Of a stretch of DNA of 64,000 nt, positions 8,806 through 17,050 are shown piece after piece; position 1 is the stretch's first letter; the number at the start of each line of letters is the position of its first letter. The position numbers were made by a program, and so were the translations under genes. Source of the stretch: an uncultured Piscinibacter sp. (GTDB taxonomy: Bacteria > Pseudomonadota > Gammaproteobacteria > Burkholderiales > Burkholderiaceae_C). The DNA lies in NCBI RefSeq assembly GCF_937952055.1, contig NZ_CALFYO010000032.1, positions 124,001-188,000 on the forward strand, written 5' to 3'. A model generated the notes under the pieces. It saw only the letters and a program-made list of their open reading frames with translations. It was not told the origin of the DNA and searched no databases.

Positions 8806-9648
8806 CTAGGCAGCGCGCTGGTCGAGCAGGAAGTTCGCACCCTCGAACTGCCCCAACACTTCCACCAGCCAGGGAAGGACGCCGGCGAGCGTGTCGTGCA
8901 GCGTGTAAGGCGGGTTGATGACGAACATGCCGCTGCCGGCCAGACCGAAGCCCTGCGAGTCGGGCCTGGCCACCGTGAGGCGCGCATGCAGCCAGGCCTT
9001 CGGGGCAAGTGCCTCCAGGCGGCGCGGCAGCTCGGCGGCCTCGACCTTCTGCACCTGCGGATACCAGACGAGGTAGACGCCCTCGGCGAAGCGCTGCAGC
9101 GCGTCGCGCAGCGTGGCGATCACGCGGCCGTAGTCGCCGTGGCCCTCGTAACTGGGGTCGATCAGCACCACGCCGCGGCGCGTGGTCGGCGGCAACTGGC
9201 TCTTCAGGCCGTCGAACCCGTCGGCATGCTTGACCTCGACGCCGCGCTGCGCGCCCAGGTAGGCGTCCAGGATGCGGTGCTCGGTGGGGTGCAGCTCGAA
9301 CAGTCGCATCTGGTCGGTCGGCCGCAGCAGCATGCGCGCGATCGCGGGCGAGCCGGGGTACTGCTCGAGCACGCCCTGCGGATTGAACTCGCGCACCCGC
9401 GCCACGTAGTCGGCCAGCGGCTCGGGCAGATCGTCGCGATCCCACAGCAGGCCGATGCCGCGCTCGTACTCGCCCTTCTTCTGCGCGTAGCGGCCCTCCA
9501 GCGAATAGCCGCCCGCTCCGGCATGGGTGTCGACGAATCGATAGGGCTTGTCCTTGCCGTTCATGTAACGCAGCACCTGTACGAGCACCAGGTGCTTGAG
9601 CACGTCGGCGTGGTTGCCCGCATGGAAGGCGTGTCGGTAGGCGAGCAT
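8806..9648 (-). CDS. rlmJ: 23S rRNA (adenine(2030)-N6)-methyltransferase RlmJ
   Basis: A 280-residue SAM-dependent methyltransferase that modifies A2030 of 23S rRNA. The N-terminus MLAYRHAFHAGNHADVLKH is the characteristic RlmJ start. SAM binding is supported by VDTHAGAGGYSL (about 40-51), and the catalytic (D/N)PP(Y/F)-type motif is here LIDPSYEGHGDYG (about 163-175), with Ser in place of the second Pro. A longer in-frame ATG exists 42 codons upstream but would overlap the divergent ene-reductase gene and lacks family similarity. It is divergent from nemA with only 46 bp between the starts, so promoters must overlap. Confidence 0.95.
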   Translation of the reverse strand: MLAYRHAFHAGNHADVLKHLVLVQVLRYMNGKDKPYRFVDTHAGAGGYSLEGRYAQKKGEYERGIGLLWDRDDLPEPLADYVARVREFNPQGVLEQYPGSPAIARMLLRPTDQMRLFELHPTEHRILDAYLGAQRGVEVKHADGFDGLKSQLPPTTRRGVVLIDPSYEGHGDYGRVIATLRDALQRFAEGVYLVWYPQVQKVEAAELPRRLEALAPKAWLHARLTVARPDSQGFGLAGSGMFVINPPYTLHDTLAGVLPWLVEVLGQFEGANFLLDQRAA

Positions 9649-9694
9649 GGCGTGGTCGGCAAGGGATGGGCTCGTGACTGTATCGTCCCGGCCC

Positions 9695-10798
9695 ATGCAT
9701 CCCCTCTTCTCACCCTTCCAGGCCGGCGACATCGCGCTGGCCAACCGCATCGTCATGGCGCCGCTGACGCGCAACCGCGCCGGTCCCGGCCGCGTTCCCG
9801 GCGACCTGCAGGCCGAGTACTACCGGCAGCGCGCCAGCGCCGGTCTGATCGTCACCGAGGCCGCGCAGATCTCGCCGCAGGGCCAGGGCTATCTGGACAC
9901 ACCGGGCATCTACAGCCGCGAGCAGGTGGCCGGCTGGCGCCGCGTCACCGACGCGGTGCACGCCGCGGGCGGGCGCATTGTCATCCAGCTTTGGCACGTC
10001 GGCCGCATCTCGCATGTCTCACTGTTGCCCGAGGGCATGGTGCCGGTGTCGTCGACGACGCGGGCGGCCAATGCGAAGACCTTCACCGCGAAGGGCTTCG
10101 AGCCGGTGTCGGTGCCGCGCGCCCTGCGCGCCGACGAACTGCCGCGCATCGTCGCCGACTACCGCCAGGCGGCGCGCCATGCCGTCGAGGCCGGCTTCGA
10201 CGGCGTCGAGGTGCATGGTGCGAACGGCTACCTGCTCGAGCAGTTCCTGCGCGACAGCATCAACGACCGCCGCGACGGCTACGGCGGCTCGATCGAGAAC
10301 CGCGCGCGGCTGATGCTCGAGGTGATGCAGGCGGTGGCGGACGAGATCGGCGCGGGCCGCACGGGGCTGCGCCTGTCGCCGGTCACGCCGGCCAACGACG
10401 CCGGCCAGGACAGCCACCCCCAGGCGCTCTACGGCCATGTCGTGGAGCGACTCGCGCCGCTGAAGCTGGCCTACCTGCACGTCATCGAGGGCGCCACCGG
10501 CGGCTCGCGCGACGCCGTGCCCTTCGACTTCGAGGCGCTGCGCCGCAGCTACAAGCAGGCCCACCCGGCTGGCGCCTGGATGGTCAACAACGGCTACGAC
10601 CGCACGATGGCGCTGGACGTGGTGGCGCGCGGCGCGGCCGACCTCGTCGCCTTCGGCAGGCCCTTCATTGCCAACCCCGACCTGGTGCGCCGGCTGCGCG
10701 AGGACGCGCCGCTGAACGTGCCGCGGCGCGAGACCTTCTACGGCGGCGGCGCAGCCGGCTACACCGACTACCCGAGCCTGGAGCCGGTGGCCCCCTGA
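9695..10798 (+). CDS. nemA: Old Yellow Enzyme-family alkene reductase (N-ethylmaleimide reductase type)
   Basis: A 367-residue FMN-dependent TIM-barrel ene-reductase that uses NADPH to reduce activated C=C bonds. Conserved features are the start PLFSPFQAGDIALANRIVMAP (quoted in two parts: PLFSPFQAGD and LANRIVMAPLTRNRA), the FMN and substrate residues in QLWHVGR, VEVHGANGYLLEQFL with its His-Ala-Asn, and SIENRARL. The C-terminal phosphate-binding stretch is FGRPFIANPDLV. The ATG at 9695 is preferred to the upstream in-frame TTG/ATG options because the family begins M-x-P-L-F. It overlaps nothing and is divergent from rlmJ. Confidence 0.93.
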   Translation: MHPLFSPFQAGDIALANRIVMAPLTRNRAGPGRVPGDLQAEYYRQRASAGLIVTEAAQISPQGQGYLDTPGIYSREQVAGWRRVTDAVHAAGGRIVIQLWHVGRISHVSLLPEGMVPVSSTTRAANAKTFTAKGFEPVSVPRALRADELPRIVADYRQAARHAVEAGFDGVEVHGANGYLLEQFLRDSINDRRDGYGGSIENRARLMLEVMQAVADEIGAGRTGLRLSPVTPANDAGQDSHPQALYGHVVERLAPLKLAYLHVIEGATGGSRDAVPFDFEALRRSYKQAHPAGAWMVNNGYDRTMALDVVARGAADLVAFGRPFIANPDLVRRLREDAPLNVPRRETFYGGGAAGYTDYPSLEPVAP

Positions 10799-10810
10799 CG
10801 GCGACCCTCG

Positions 10811-11323
10811 TCAGGCCGGCGGAATGCGCAGCAGCTGGCCGGGGTAGATCTTGTCGGGGTGGTTGAGCATCGGCTTGTTCGCCTCGAAGATCTTCGGGTA
10901 GGCGTTGGCGTTGCCGTAGTACTTCTTGGCGATCGCCGACAGCGTGTCGCCGCGCACCACGGTGTGGTACTGCGACTCGTCGGCCGGCTGCGCTACCGTC
11001 ATCATGTCCGCCACCGAGGCGACGCCCTGGACGTTGCCGCAGCACAGCAGGATCTTCTCCTTGGTCGCCTGATCCGGCGCGACGCCCGCCACCGTCACCT
11101 TGCTCGACGCACCGTCGAACTCGACGCGCAGGCCATCCGCCGACAGGCTCTGCGCGGCGATGTACTTCTCGATGGCGGCGGCGGCGGCGGCATTGGCCTG
11201 CTTCGACCGCTCCTGCAGCTCCGCCTGGCTCGGCGCCTGCGCCGCCGCGGCCGCCGCGGCCTCGGCGTCCTTGCTGCCAAACAGCTTCTCGCCAGCCTCC
11301 TTGAAGAAACTCACGATGCCCAT
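10811..11323 (-). CDS. kbp: BON- and LysM-domain protein (Kbp/YgaU-like)
   Basis: A 170-residue cytoplasmic protein. It starts MGIVSFFKEAGEKLFG, as in Kbp, has an alanine-rich linker, a BON domain (about 55-105, ending VQGVASVADMM) and a C-terminal LysM domain (about 118-168, HTVVRGDTLSAIAKKYYG to the IYPGQLLRIP end). The Escherichia coli homologue is a potassium-binding protein; whether this one binds K+ is not shown by the sequence. An excellent Shine-Dalgarno sequence AGGAAGGAGAA precedes the ATG. The gene ends 12 bp from the convergent ene-reductase stop. Confidence 0.9.
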   Translation of the reverse strand: MGIVSFFKEAGEKLFGSKDAEAAAAAAAQAPSQAELQERSKQANAAAAAAIEKYIAAQSLSADGLRVEFDGASSKVTVAGVAPDQATKEKILLCCGNVQGVASVADMMTVAQPADESQYHTVVRGDTLSAIAKKYYGNANAYPKIFEANKPMLNHPDKIYPGQLLRIPPA

Positions 11324-11445
11324 GTCCGTTCTCCTTCCTGGTTGATGGCCCGCTGCCGCGAGGCCTGCACGGCATTCTGCACGCTGTGCGTTGACGGGCC
11401 GGGCGCAGCCGGCTCGAGGGCGGGCACGCCGCGCGGGGTCTCGCC

Positions 11446-12042
11446 TCAGCGGCGCTGCGCCGCCACTCGGGCGCGGAACAGCTCCACGATGCCGACTTCG
11501 CGCGGCCCGTGGACCAGCGTGAAGGACTCGCCGGCGCGCAGCGTGCCGGCCACCCGCACCGACAGGTAGAAGCCGCACCAGGCATTGGCGAACATCAGCT
11601 TGCTCGCCTGGTCGAAGCCCATTGCCGCGTTGAACTTGAAGCAGGGAAAGCGCGGCTCGCTGACGGCGAGCTCGCAGTCGGGGAAGCGCAGCACGTCGCC
11701 GACGCAGACGTCCTGCTCGAGCAGCCCGGTGATCGTCAGGTTCTCGCCCAGCGCGCCCGGCAGCAGCGCTTCATCCCACAGCGCGGCGCGTGCCTGCGCA
11801 CGCACCGTCTGCCAGAACGGATAATGCTCCGAAGGGTAGGCGTAGACGGCCTTCGAGAGGCCGCCGTGCACCGACAGGTCCGCCTGCTCGTCGCCCTCGA
11901 TCCCCATGGCGCCGACGCGCCGGCTGCCCTCGACCGGGCGCTTGCCGATGCCCGTCATGACCTTGCGGCCCTTGATCTCCACCGCGCGGGCCAGTGCGAC
12001 GTTGAGGCTGGCGACGCGCCGATCGACCATCTTCTGCCTCAC
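11446..12042 (-). CDS. MOSC domain-containing protein (YiiM-like)
   Basis: A 198-residue single-domain MOSC protein. Recognisable blocks are SVHGGLSKAVYAYP (about 57-70), GALGENLTITG (about 96-106), VCVGDVLRFPDCELAVSEPRFPC (quoted in parts: VCVGDVLRF and SEPRFPCFK, with the conserved Cys near residue 134). MOSC proteins handle molybdenum-cofactor-dependent reactions; YiiM is linked to detoxification of N-hydroxylated bases. The start ATG overlaps the TGA of the upstream substrate-binding-protein gene as ATGA, which decided the start over an internal ATG four codons later. Confidence 0.88.
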   Translation of the reverse strand: MRQKMVDRRVASLNVALARAVEIKGRKVMTGIGKRPVEGSRRVGAMGIEGDEQADLSVHGGLSKAVYAYPSEHYPFWQTVRAQARAALWDEALLPGALGENLTITGLLEQDVCVGDVLRFPDCELAVSEPRFPCFKFNAAMGFDQASKLMFANAWCGFYLSVRVAGTLRAGESFTLVHGPREVGIVELFRARVAAQRR

Positions 12043-12854
12043 GCCGGCACGCGGTAGCCGCGCTGGGAGGCCACCACGGCACGCCCCTTCGGCCCGGTGA
12101 CCCAGGCGGCGAACAGTCTGGCCGCCGGGTGGCTGGCGCGGAACGAGCGCAGCAGGTGCACCGGCATCGCCATGCGCGCGTCGCCTTCGACCAGCACGGC
12201 CAGCGGCGCCCCGGCGCGGTCCAGCCAGACGCCGCGCTCGATCAACGCATAGGCGCGCTGCTCACGCGCCTGGGCGGCCAGCGGACCCGGCTGCGCTTTC
12301 GCGTACCAGGGGGCTTCCGGGGCGATCCGGGCCGCTCGCCACAGTGCCTGCTCGGCGATGTGCGACCCCGAGCCGTCACCGGCGGTGAGGAAGCTGACCG
12401 TGCCGGGATTGGCCAGCGCGGCGTCACGCAGGGTGACCAGCGCCTGGGCCACGTCGCGCATCCTGGCGATGCCGGCCGGGTCGGGCTTCTTCTTCGTCGC
12501 CGCCGGGCCGACCAGCACCAGCGCCGTCTCCGCGACGCGGCGGCGATCGTGGGCGAGGCCCTGGGCGACCAGCCGCTCCTCGGCTTCGGGCACGTTGCTC
12601 AGCGCGACATCGAGTTCGCCGCGCTCCAGCGCCCCGAGCAGCGGCACGGCGAGCTCTGGCACGAGCTGCATGACCACGCCGGTGTCGCGGCCGAACCCCT
12701 TGCGCAGCGCCGCGGCCAGGCCGGAATCGACCAGGGCCTGGTCGGCCCCCAGCCGCAGCGGGTTGTCCAAGGACTGGCGCTGCTGCGCGCCGACCTGACC
12801 GGGCAGGGCGAGCGCGGTGGCGGCGCCGAGAAGCAGGCGTCGGCGTGTCGTCAT
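12039..12854 (-). CDS. Periplasmic substrate-binding protein, molybdate/tungstate (TupA-like) type
   Basis: A 271-residue exported protein. The leader begins MTTRRRLLLGAATALALPG, with an Arg-rich n-region that may use Tat. The body looks like a type II periplasmic binding protein: VPELAVPLLGALERGELDVALSN, ALVLVGPA, FLTAGDGSGSHIAEQALW (quoted here in short blocks GDGSGSH and AEQALW) and ending WVTGPKGRAVVASQRGY-type. The GDGSGSH block is typical of TupA/oxyanion-binding proteins. No permease or ATPase gene is adjacent. Coupling by ATGA to the MOSC gene suggests a link with molybdenum or tungsten metabolism, which is an inference. Confidence 0.75.
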   Translation of the reverse strand: MTTRRRLLLGAATALALPGQVGAQQRQSLDNPLRLGADQALVDSGLAAALRKGFGRDTGVVMQLVPELAVPLLGALERGELDVALSNVPEAEERLVAQGLAHDRRRVAETALVLVGPAATKKKPDPAGIARMRDVAQALVTLRDAALANPGTVSFLTAGDGSGSHIAEQALWRAARIAPEAPWYAKAQPGPLAAQAREQRAYALIERGVWLDRAGAPLAVLVEGDARMAMPVHLLRSFRASHPAARLFAAWVTGPKGRAVVASQRGYRVPA

Positions 12855-13007
12855 TCTCGAAGGTCGTCTGGTCCTGAACCGATTCTCGCCGTAAATCAAG
12901 CACTTACGAGTGCCGATTCAGTCGCCTCTGGGTCCTCGATTCACGCGAGGCAGAAGTCTTCCGCTGATCTGCCCCCTGGCGCAGCGCCGCGGTGGGCGCG
13001 ACGGTAC

Positions 13008-13271
13008 TCAGCAGCCCGCGGCCTCGTCCGACAGCCAGCGCACCAGGTAGTACAGACGCACGCCTTCCGACGAACGCGAAGGCCCCATCACTTCGGCCGC
13101 ATGCTGCTGGCGTGCCGGGTCGGCGCGCGCCAGTGCGGCTTCGGCGCTGGGCAACAGCTCGACGCAGCCCTCGGCGAAGCGCTTGCGGCTGCCGCGCCGG
13201 GCATGGATGACGGCCCAGGCGCGCGTGACGAGTTGGCCCGCCTCGGGGTCCAGCGTCAGTCCGCCCTTCAT
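13008..13271 (-). CDS. Small conserved-looking protein, last gene of the MoxR-VWA operon
   Basis: An 87-residue protein with no signal peptide and an amphipathic, Arg/Glu/Ala-rich sequence. It contains TRAWAVIHARRGSRKRF in the middle and ends VRLYYLVRWLSDEAAGC. I do not recognise a domain. Its ATG overlaps the TGA of the preceding gene (ATGA at 13268-13271), showing translational coupling, so it should be a genuine product of the MoxR operon. It could be an adaptor or regulatory subunit; that is inference from context only. Confidence 0.65.
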   Translation of the reverse strand: MKGGLTLDPEAGQLVTRAWAVIHARRGSRKRFAEGCVELLPSAEAALARADPARQQHAAEVMGPSRSSEGVRLYYLVRWLSDEAAGC

Positions 13272-14353
13272 GTCAGCTCGCGCAGCGCCTGCAACTGTGC
13301 GCCGATGGGCTGCAGGACCGGCGCGAGATGCCGGCGCATCAGCGGTCCGACCGCGGTGGTGCGGCTGAGCACCGGCTCGGCCGTCGCCGCGCTGGTGTTG
13401 CCGAGCACCTGCAGCGCCTCGGCCAAGTGGCTCGGCACGGCGGCGCCGGCAGCGGCCCCGCGCGCTGCGGCGAAGCGCTCGCCGATCAGGTCCAGCAGCC
13501 GGTAGGTGGCTGCATGCGTGGGCAGCTTGTCCAGCGCGAGCTGCATCACGCGCAGCACCGCCTGACCGCCCGGCGCGGCGCACTGGCGCAGCAGGCCGGC
13601 GAGTGCGTCACCCCGCTCGGCCGCGGCCTCGACGGCAGGCGGCAGCGCGCGTGCCGCCTCGGGCGGCAGCGTCTCGGGCGCACGCTGCAGCCAGCCGATC
13701 AGGTAGTGCGGCCGGTGCTGCGCTGCGCGCCACAACCGCTCGCGCGCCGGCGCATCCAGAAGTCCCGCGGCGGCCACCACGTCGATGGAGGCCATGGCGG
13801 TGTCGGGGTCGGTCTCGAAGGGCAGGAGCTCCAGCAGGTGCGCGGCCAGCACCGGACCCATCGGCCCGCGGCGCACCACGGGATGGCCGAGCATCGCACG
13901 CGCGGTCGGTGCATCGGCCTGCAGCCACCAGACGCGGCGCGCCAACTCGTCGGTCAGGTGGGCCGACAGCGACACCGCCGTCACCGCCTCGGGCTCGGCC
14001 AGGCACAGCAGCGCAGCCAGGTTGCTGGGGCTGGCGTGACCGCTGCGCGTCCAGCGCCGCAGATGGACCGGGTACCCGCCGGGCGAGCCCATCGCATGGC
14101 CGGCCAGCGCCTCGCGCACGCGCATCAGGTAGCGCTCGGCGCGGGTGTCCGGATGCAGCGCGATGCACGCCTCGCCGCGCGGGGTGAGCGCGTGCAGCGT
14201 GAGCGTGCCTTCGTCGATGCGCACGGCATGCAACTCGCCGGCCAGCAGCACGGCCAGGCGAAGCGCGTCTTCTGAGGCGAGTTGTTCCAGGGCCAAGGTC
14301 GTCGCACCGCGTCGGGCGCAGGGGGAGGGGCCGGGCGAATATGACACGGTCAC
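13268..14353 (-). CDS. Helical-repeat-like protein of unknown function in the MoxR-VWA operon
   Basis: A roughly 361-residue, Ala/Leu/Arg-rich protein with regularly spaced helices (for example SNLAALLCLAEPEAV, RAMLGHPVVRRGPMG and LPPAVEAAAERGDALAGLL), suggesting a HEAT- or TPR-like solenoid. No catalytic motif is seen. The start is uncertain: GTG at 14353 or GTG at 14347 are the first candidates after the gap to the VWA gene, and neither has a strong ribosome binding site. It lies 60 bp downstream of the VWA-like metallopeptidase gene and overlaps the 87-residue gene. In related operons MoxR partners are often scaffold-like; the function here is unknown. Confidence 0.7.
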   Translation of the reverse strand: MTVSYSPGPSPCARRGATTLALEQLASEDALRLAVLLAGELHAVRIDEGTLTLHALTPRGEACIALHPDTRAERYLMRVREALAGHAMGSPGGYPVHLRRWTRSGHASPSNLAALLCLAEPEAVTAVSLSAHLTDELARRVWWLQADAPTARAMLGHPVVRRGPMGPVLAAHLLELLPFETDPDTAMASIDVVAAAGLLDAPARERLWRAAQHRPHYLIGWLQRAPETLPPEAARALPPAVEAAAERGDALAGLLRQCAAPGGQAVLRVMQLALDKLPTHAATYRLLDLIGERFAAARGAAAGAAVPSHLAEALQVLGNTSAATAEPVLSRTTAVGPLMRRHLAPVLQPIGAQLQALRELT

Positions 14354-14412
14354 GGGGCGCGCGAACCCACCCGGAAGAGCTACCCGCAACGGGCAGGCCC
14401 GGCGGCCGCAGC

Positions 14413-15648
14413 TCAGTTCAATGGAATGCGCCGCCCCCAGGGCACCGGGGCGCGGCCCTTCACGAGCCACATCACCGGATAGTCGGGCGGATGCGAGGGA
14501 AACTCGCCCTCGCCATCGGTGAAGTACACCAGTGCATCCGGCCGCTGGCCCGATCGCGCCAGCCAGTCGAACACCGGCCGGAAGTCGGTGCCGCCGCCGC
14601 CACGCAGTTGCCGGGGCAACTCCAGCGGCTCCCAGGGTTCGGCCACCCAAGGCCCGCCCTCGGCCAGGGCGCTGTCGCAGGCGAGTAGCGTGGTGCGCAC
14701 GCTGAGCGTGCCCTTCAACGCATTGATCTCGCCGACGAACTGCGCCAGTTCGTCATCACCGACCGAGCCCGAGATGTCCAGCGCCACCACCACATGGCCG
14801 CTGGCGCTGCGCAGGCTGGGCAGCAACGCCTCGCCCTCGCGCCGCGAGGGGCGGAGCCAGGAATAGTCCTCGCGCGCGGTCTGCATCAGGTGGTGTGCCA
14901 GTGCCGCGCGCCACGACACGCGCGGTGCGAGGCCCGTCTCGACCAGCCGTGCCAACGCGCCGCCGAGCTTGCCCACCTCGCGCGCGCGCTGCGCGGCCGC
15001 GGCCATGTGGCGCTGCCACTGCTGGCGCAGTTGTTCACGCTCGCCGGCCGAAAGCGGCTGCGGGCGGTTCGTCGCCAGGTCGGTCGGCGCGGCGCTGTCC
15101 TGCGGCGGTGCGCCGCCGCCGTCGGGTGGCGGGGGCCGCTCGGGCCCCTCGCCGCCGCCCTGGCTGCCGTCTTGCGATGGCTCGTCCCAGGCGTGATCGT
15201 CGAGCGTGTCCTGCGCCACCTGCTCGTCGCTCAGGCAGGGGTAGATCTCCTCCGCGCTCATGCCACGGTACAGATCCAGCACCTGCGCGCCGGCGGGTGG
15301 CTGCAGGCCTTCGTCGAGCAGCAGCGGGTTGATCGCGAAGTCGCAGGCCAGGTCCCAGCGCCGCCGCACACGGTGACCGCGCCGCGCGAAGTGGCCCAGC
15401 GCGCAGTGCAGCGCCTCGTGCGCCAAAGCGAACTGCAGTTGCGCCGGACCGAGCGCGGCAACCCATGCCGGGTTGTAGTACAGCGTGCGCGCGTCGGTGG
15501 CGGTGGTGGCACACCATGCGCCGGCGGGCTTGAGCGGCAGCCGCAGCGCCAGCGCGCCGAGGAAAGGGTGACCGAGGATCAGCCGCGTGCGCGCCACGGC
15601 GAGCCGCCGTGCGGCCTCGGCGGCGGCGCTGGCGGCCGGCTCAGTCAT
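14413..15648 (-). CDS. VWA-like domain protein with zinc-metallopeptidase motif (DUF2201 type)
   Basis: A 411-residue protein. The N-terminal half is a putative metallopeptidase domain with AHEALHCALGH (HExxH at about residue 77). A long acidic/proline-rich linker (about 160-195) leads to a VWA-like domain with the MIDAS motif DISGSVGDDE (about 290) and the later FTDGEGEFP. VWA proteins with this arrangement are regularly encoded beside MoxR AAA+ ATPases and are thought to be remodelled by them. The gene overlaps the MoxR gene by 8 bp (start 15648, MoxR stop 15641). Cytoplasmic: no signal or membrane segment. Confidence 0.88.
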   Translation of the reverse strand: MTEPAASAAAEAARRLAVARTRLILGHPFLGALALRLPLKPAGAWCATTATDARTLYYNPAWVAALGPAQLQFALAHEALHCALGHFARRGHRVRRRWDLACDFAINPLLLDEGLQPPAGAQVLDLYRGMSAEEIYPCLSDEQVAQDTLDDHAWDEPSQDGSQGGGEGPERPPPPDGGGAPPQDSAAPTDLATNRPQPLSAGEREQLRQQWQRHMAAAAQRAREVGKLGGALARLVETGLAPRVSWRAALAHHLMQTAREDYSWLRPSRREGEALLPSLRSASGHVVVALDISGSVGDDELAQFVGEINALKGTLSVRTTLLACDSALAEGGPWVAEPWEPLELPRQLRGGGGTDFRPVFDWLARSGQRPDALVYFTDGEGEFPSHPPDYPVMWLVKGRAPVPWGRRIPLN

Positions 15649-16789
15649 AGAGCAGCACCTCCGCCGCCCGCTCGGCCCAGCGCTGGAACGCCGGCACCGC
15701 GAACAGCGGCGTGCCCAAGCCGCGGTGCAGGTCGGCCACCAGCATCACGCCCATCTCTCGCGTGGGCAGCCGCTCCGCATAGTCGAGGATGTGGCCCCAC
15801 ACGCGCGCCGCTTCGGGCGTGCCCTTGGCGCGCAGCGCGCGGCCGACCAGCGCGGCGGCCACCGCGTATTGCAGGTCGATCTCACGCGGCACGCCGGCCT
15901 CGCGGCCGTCGACGATGGCGTCGACGTCGGGCAGGCGGTCCAGCGTCGCCAGGTAGGCGGCGCATTCCACGCCAGCGGCCTGGCCGACGGAGGCCGCGAG
16001 CGCTGCCTGCAGCAACGCCGGCCGGTCGGCGAACTTGGCGAGCGCGCGGTGCGCGAACTCCCAGGTGCGCGGACTCGGGAAGGCCATCTCGCCGGCCAGC
16101 GTGCGTGCGGGGTCGAAGTCGAACAGCAGCTCCGGCTTGAAGCGCAGGAAGCCGATCAGCCGATCGTCGATGCCCTGCGTCCAGGCCCATTGCACCCAGT
16201 CGTCCAGGTCCACGTCGAGCTCGAAGTGCGCGAAGCGGTTCGCCAGCGGCGCCGGCATGGTGTAGGTGACGCCGCGGTCGCCCTGGCGATTGCCGGCGGC
16301 GACGATGGCCCAGCCCGCGGGCACCACGTAGTCCCCGAGCCGGCGGTCCAGGATCAGCTGGTACGCCGCGGCCGACACCGCCGGCGCGGCGCTGGTGATC
16401 TCGTCGAGGAAGATCACGCCGCGCGGCCCGTGCCGCGCCGCGTCCGGCAGCAGCGCGGGCACGGCCCACTGCACCAGGTCGCCGACGCGGAAGGGGATGC
16501 CGCGCAAGTCCGACGGCTCCATCTGCGACAGGCGGACGTCGATCATCGGCACGCCTTGGCGCTGCGCCATCTGTGCCACCAGGCCCGACTTGCCGATCCC
16601 GGGCGGGCCCCACAGCATCAGCGGGGTGTGCAGCCCCTGCAGCGTGGCATTGAACTCACGGTCGAGGACTTGGCTCAGGTGGGTGGGGCGCATGCGGACG
16701 GCGAGGGGTTGGCGGAGCAGTCTGGTCGGGCGGGGTGCGGCATCAGCCGGGTGATCATCACTGCTTCTGCAGGCTTCGAAGGGCAACAT
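15641..16789 (-). CDS. MoxR-family AAA+ ATPase
   Basis: An AAA+ ATPase of about 382 residues. The Walker A motif is GPPGIGKSG, Walker B is GVIFLDEI, sensor 1 is AAGNRQ and the arginine-finger region is PLANRFAHFE. The C-terminal lid is present. MoxR proteins act as chaperones that insert cofactors or remodel VWA-containing partners, and the overlapping VWA gene fits this. The start is a choice between ATG 16789 and ATG 16693; the latter gives MRPTHLSQVLDREF, a typical compact start, but lacks a ribosome binding site, whereas 16789 has a purine-rich GCGAAGGCGG upstream. It is the first gene of the four-gene operon. Confidence 0.88.
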   Translation of the reverse strand: MLPFEACRSSDDHPADAAPRPTRLLRQPLAVRMRPTHLSQVLDREFNATLQGLHTPLMLWGPPGIGKSGLVAQMAQRQGVPMIDVRLSQMEPSDLRGIPFRVGDLVQWAVPALLPDAARHGPRGVIFLDEITSAAPAVSAAAYQLILDRRLGDYVVPAGWAIVAAGNRQGDRGVTYTMPAPLANRFAHFELDVDLDDWVQWAWTQGIDDRLIGFLRFKPELLFDFDPARTLAGEMAFPSPRTWEFAHRALAKFADRPALLQAALAASVGQAAGVECAAYLATLDRLPDVDAIVDGREAGVPREIDLQYAVAAALVGRALRAKGTPEAARVWGHILDYAERLPTREMGVMLVADLHRGLGTPLFAVPAFQRWAERAAEVLLYD

Positions 16790-16814
16790 GACACCGCCTT
16801 CGCGGCATGCCGTG

Positions 16815-16859
16815 CCATAGCCCATTTGGGTTATCGCGCCGTATCCCAAGTGGCTATGG
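16815..16859. repeat. Near-perfect 15-bp inverted repeat in the promoter region of the MoxR operon
   Basis: The left arm ccatagcccatttggg (16815-16830) and the right arm cccaagtggctatgg (16845-16859) are inverse complements apart from one extra base and one mismatch, separated by 14 bp. It lies just upstream of the MoxR start and of the plus-strand STAS remnant. There is no T-run, so an operator is more likely than a terminator. Confidence 0.55.
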
Positions 16860-16953
16860 CTGGCGGGAGTGCAGGTCGCCTAGGATGGGGCGGGCACTGG
16901 CGGCTCCATCCCGCGATGGGGTCCGCCCGCTCGAGACGCATGACACACAGGAG

Positions 16954-17040
16954 ATGTCAGGCAAGGCGGCAGTCGACCAGCCCCAGACCATTCTCCGCAT
17001 CGTCCTGGACGGCCGGCTCGACGCCGACGGGGTCAAGGAG
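16954..17040 (+). pseudogene. STAS (anti-anti-sigma) domain remnant, N-terminal fragment
   Basis: A short frame from ATG 16954 reads a STAS-like beginning, with TILRIVLDGRLDADGV matching the first beta strands of anti-sigma-factor antagonists. It then loses all similarity exactly where the ribosome binding site of the next gene begins. The core with the phosphorylatable Ser is missing, so a deletion has removed most of the gene. The identification rests on one motif and on the neighbouring anti-sigma ATPase and phosphatase, which are the standard partners of a STAS protein in partner-switching systems. Confidence 0.4.
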
Positions 17041-17050
17041 GACCACCGGC

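Noticed and set aside
8378..8809. Open frame across the G-run at about 8633
   Set aside because: It would need a frame change to read as one protein, and the product is not recognisable.
14794..16140. Plus-strand open frame opposite the VWA and MoxR genes
   Set aside because: Arg/Ala-rich shadow spanning two real genes.
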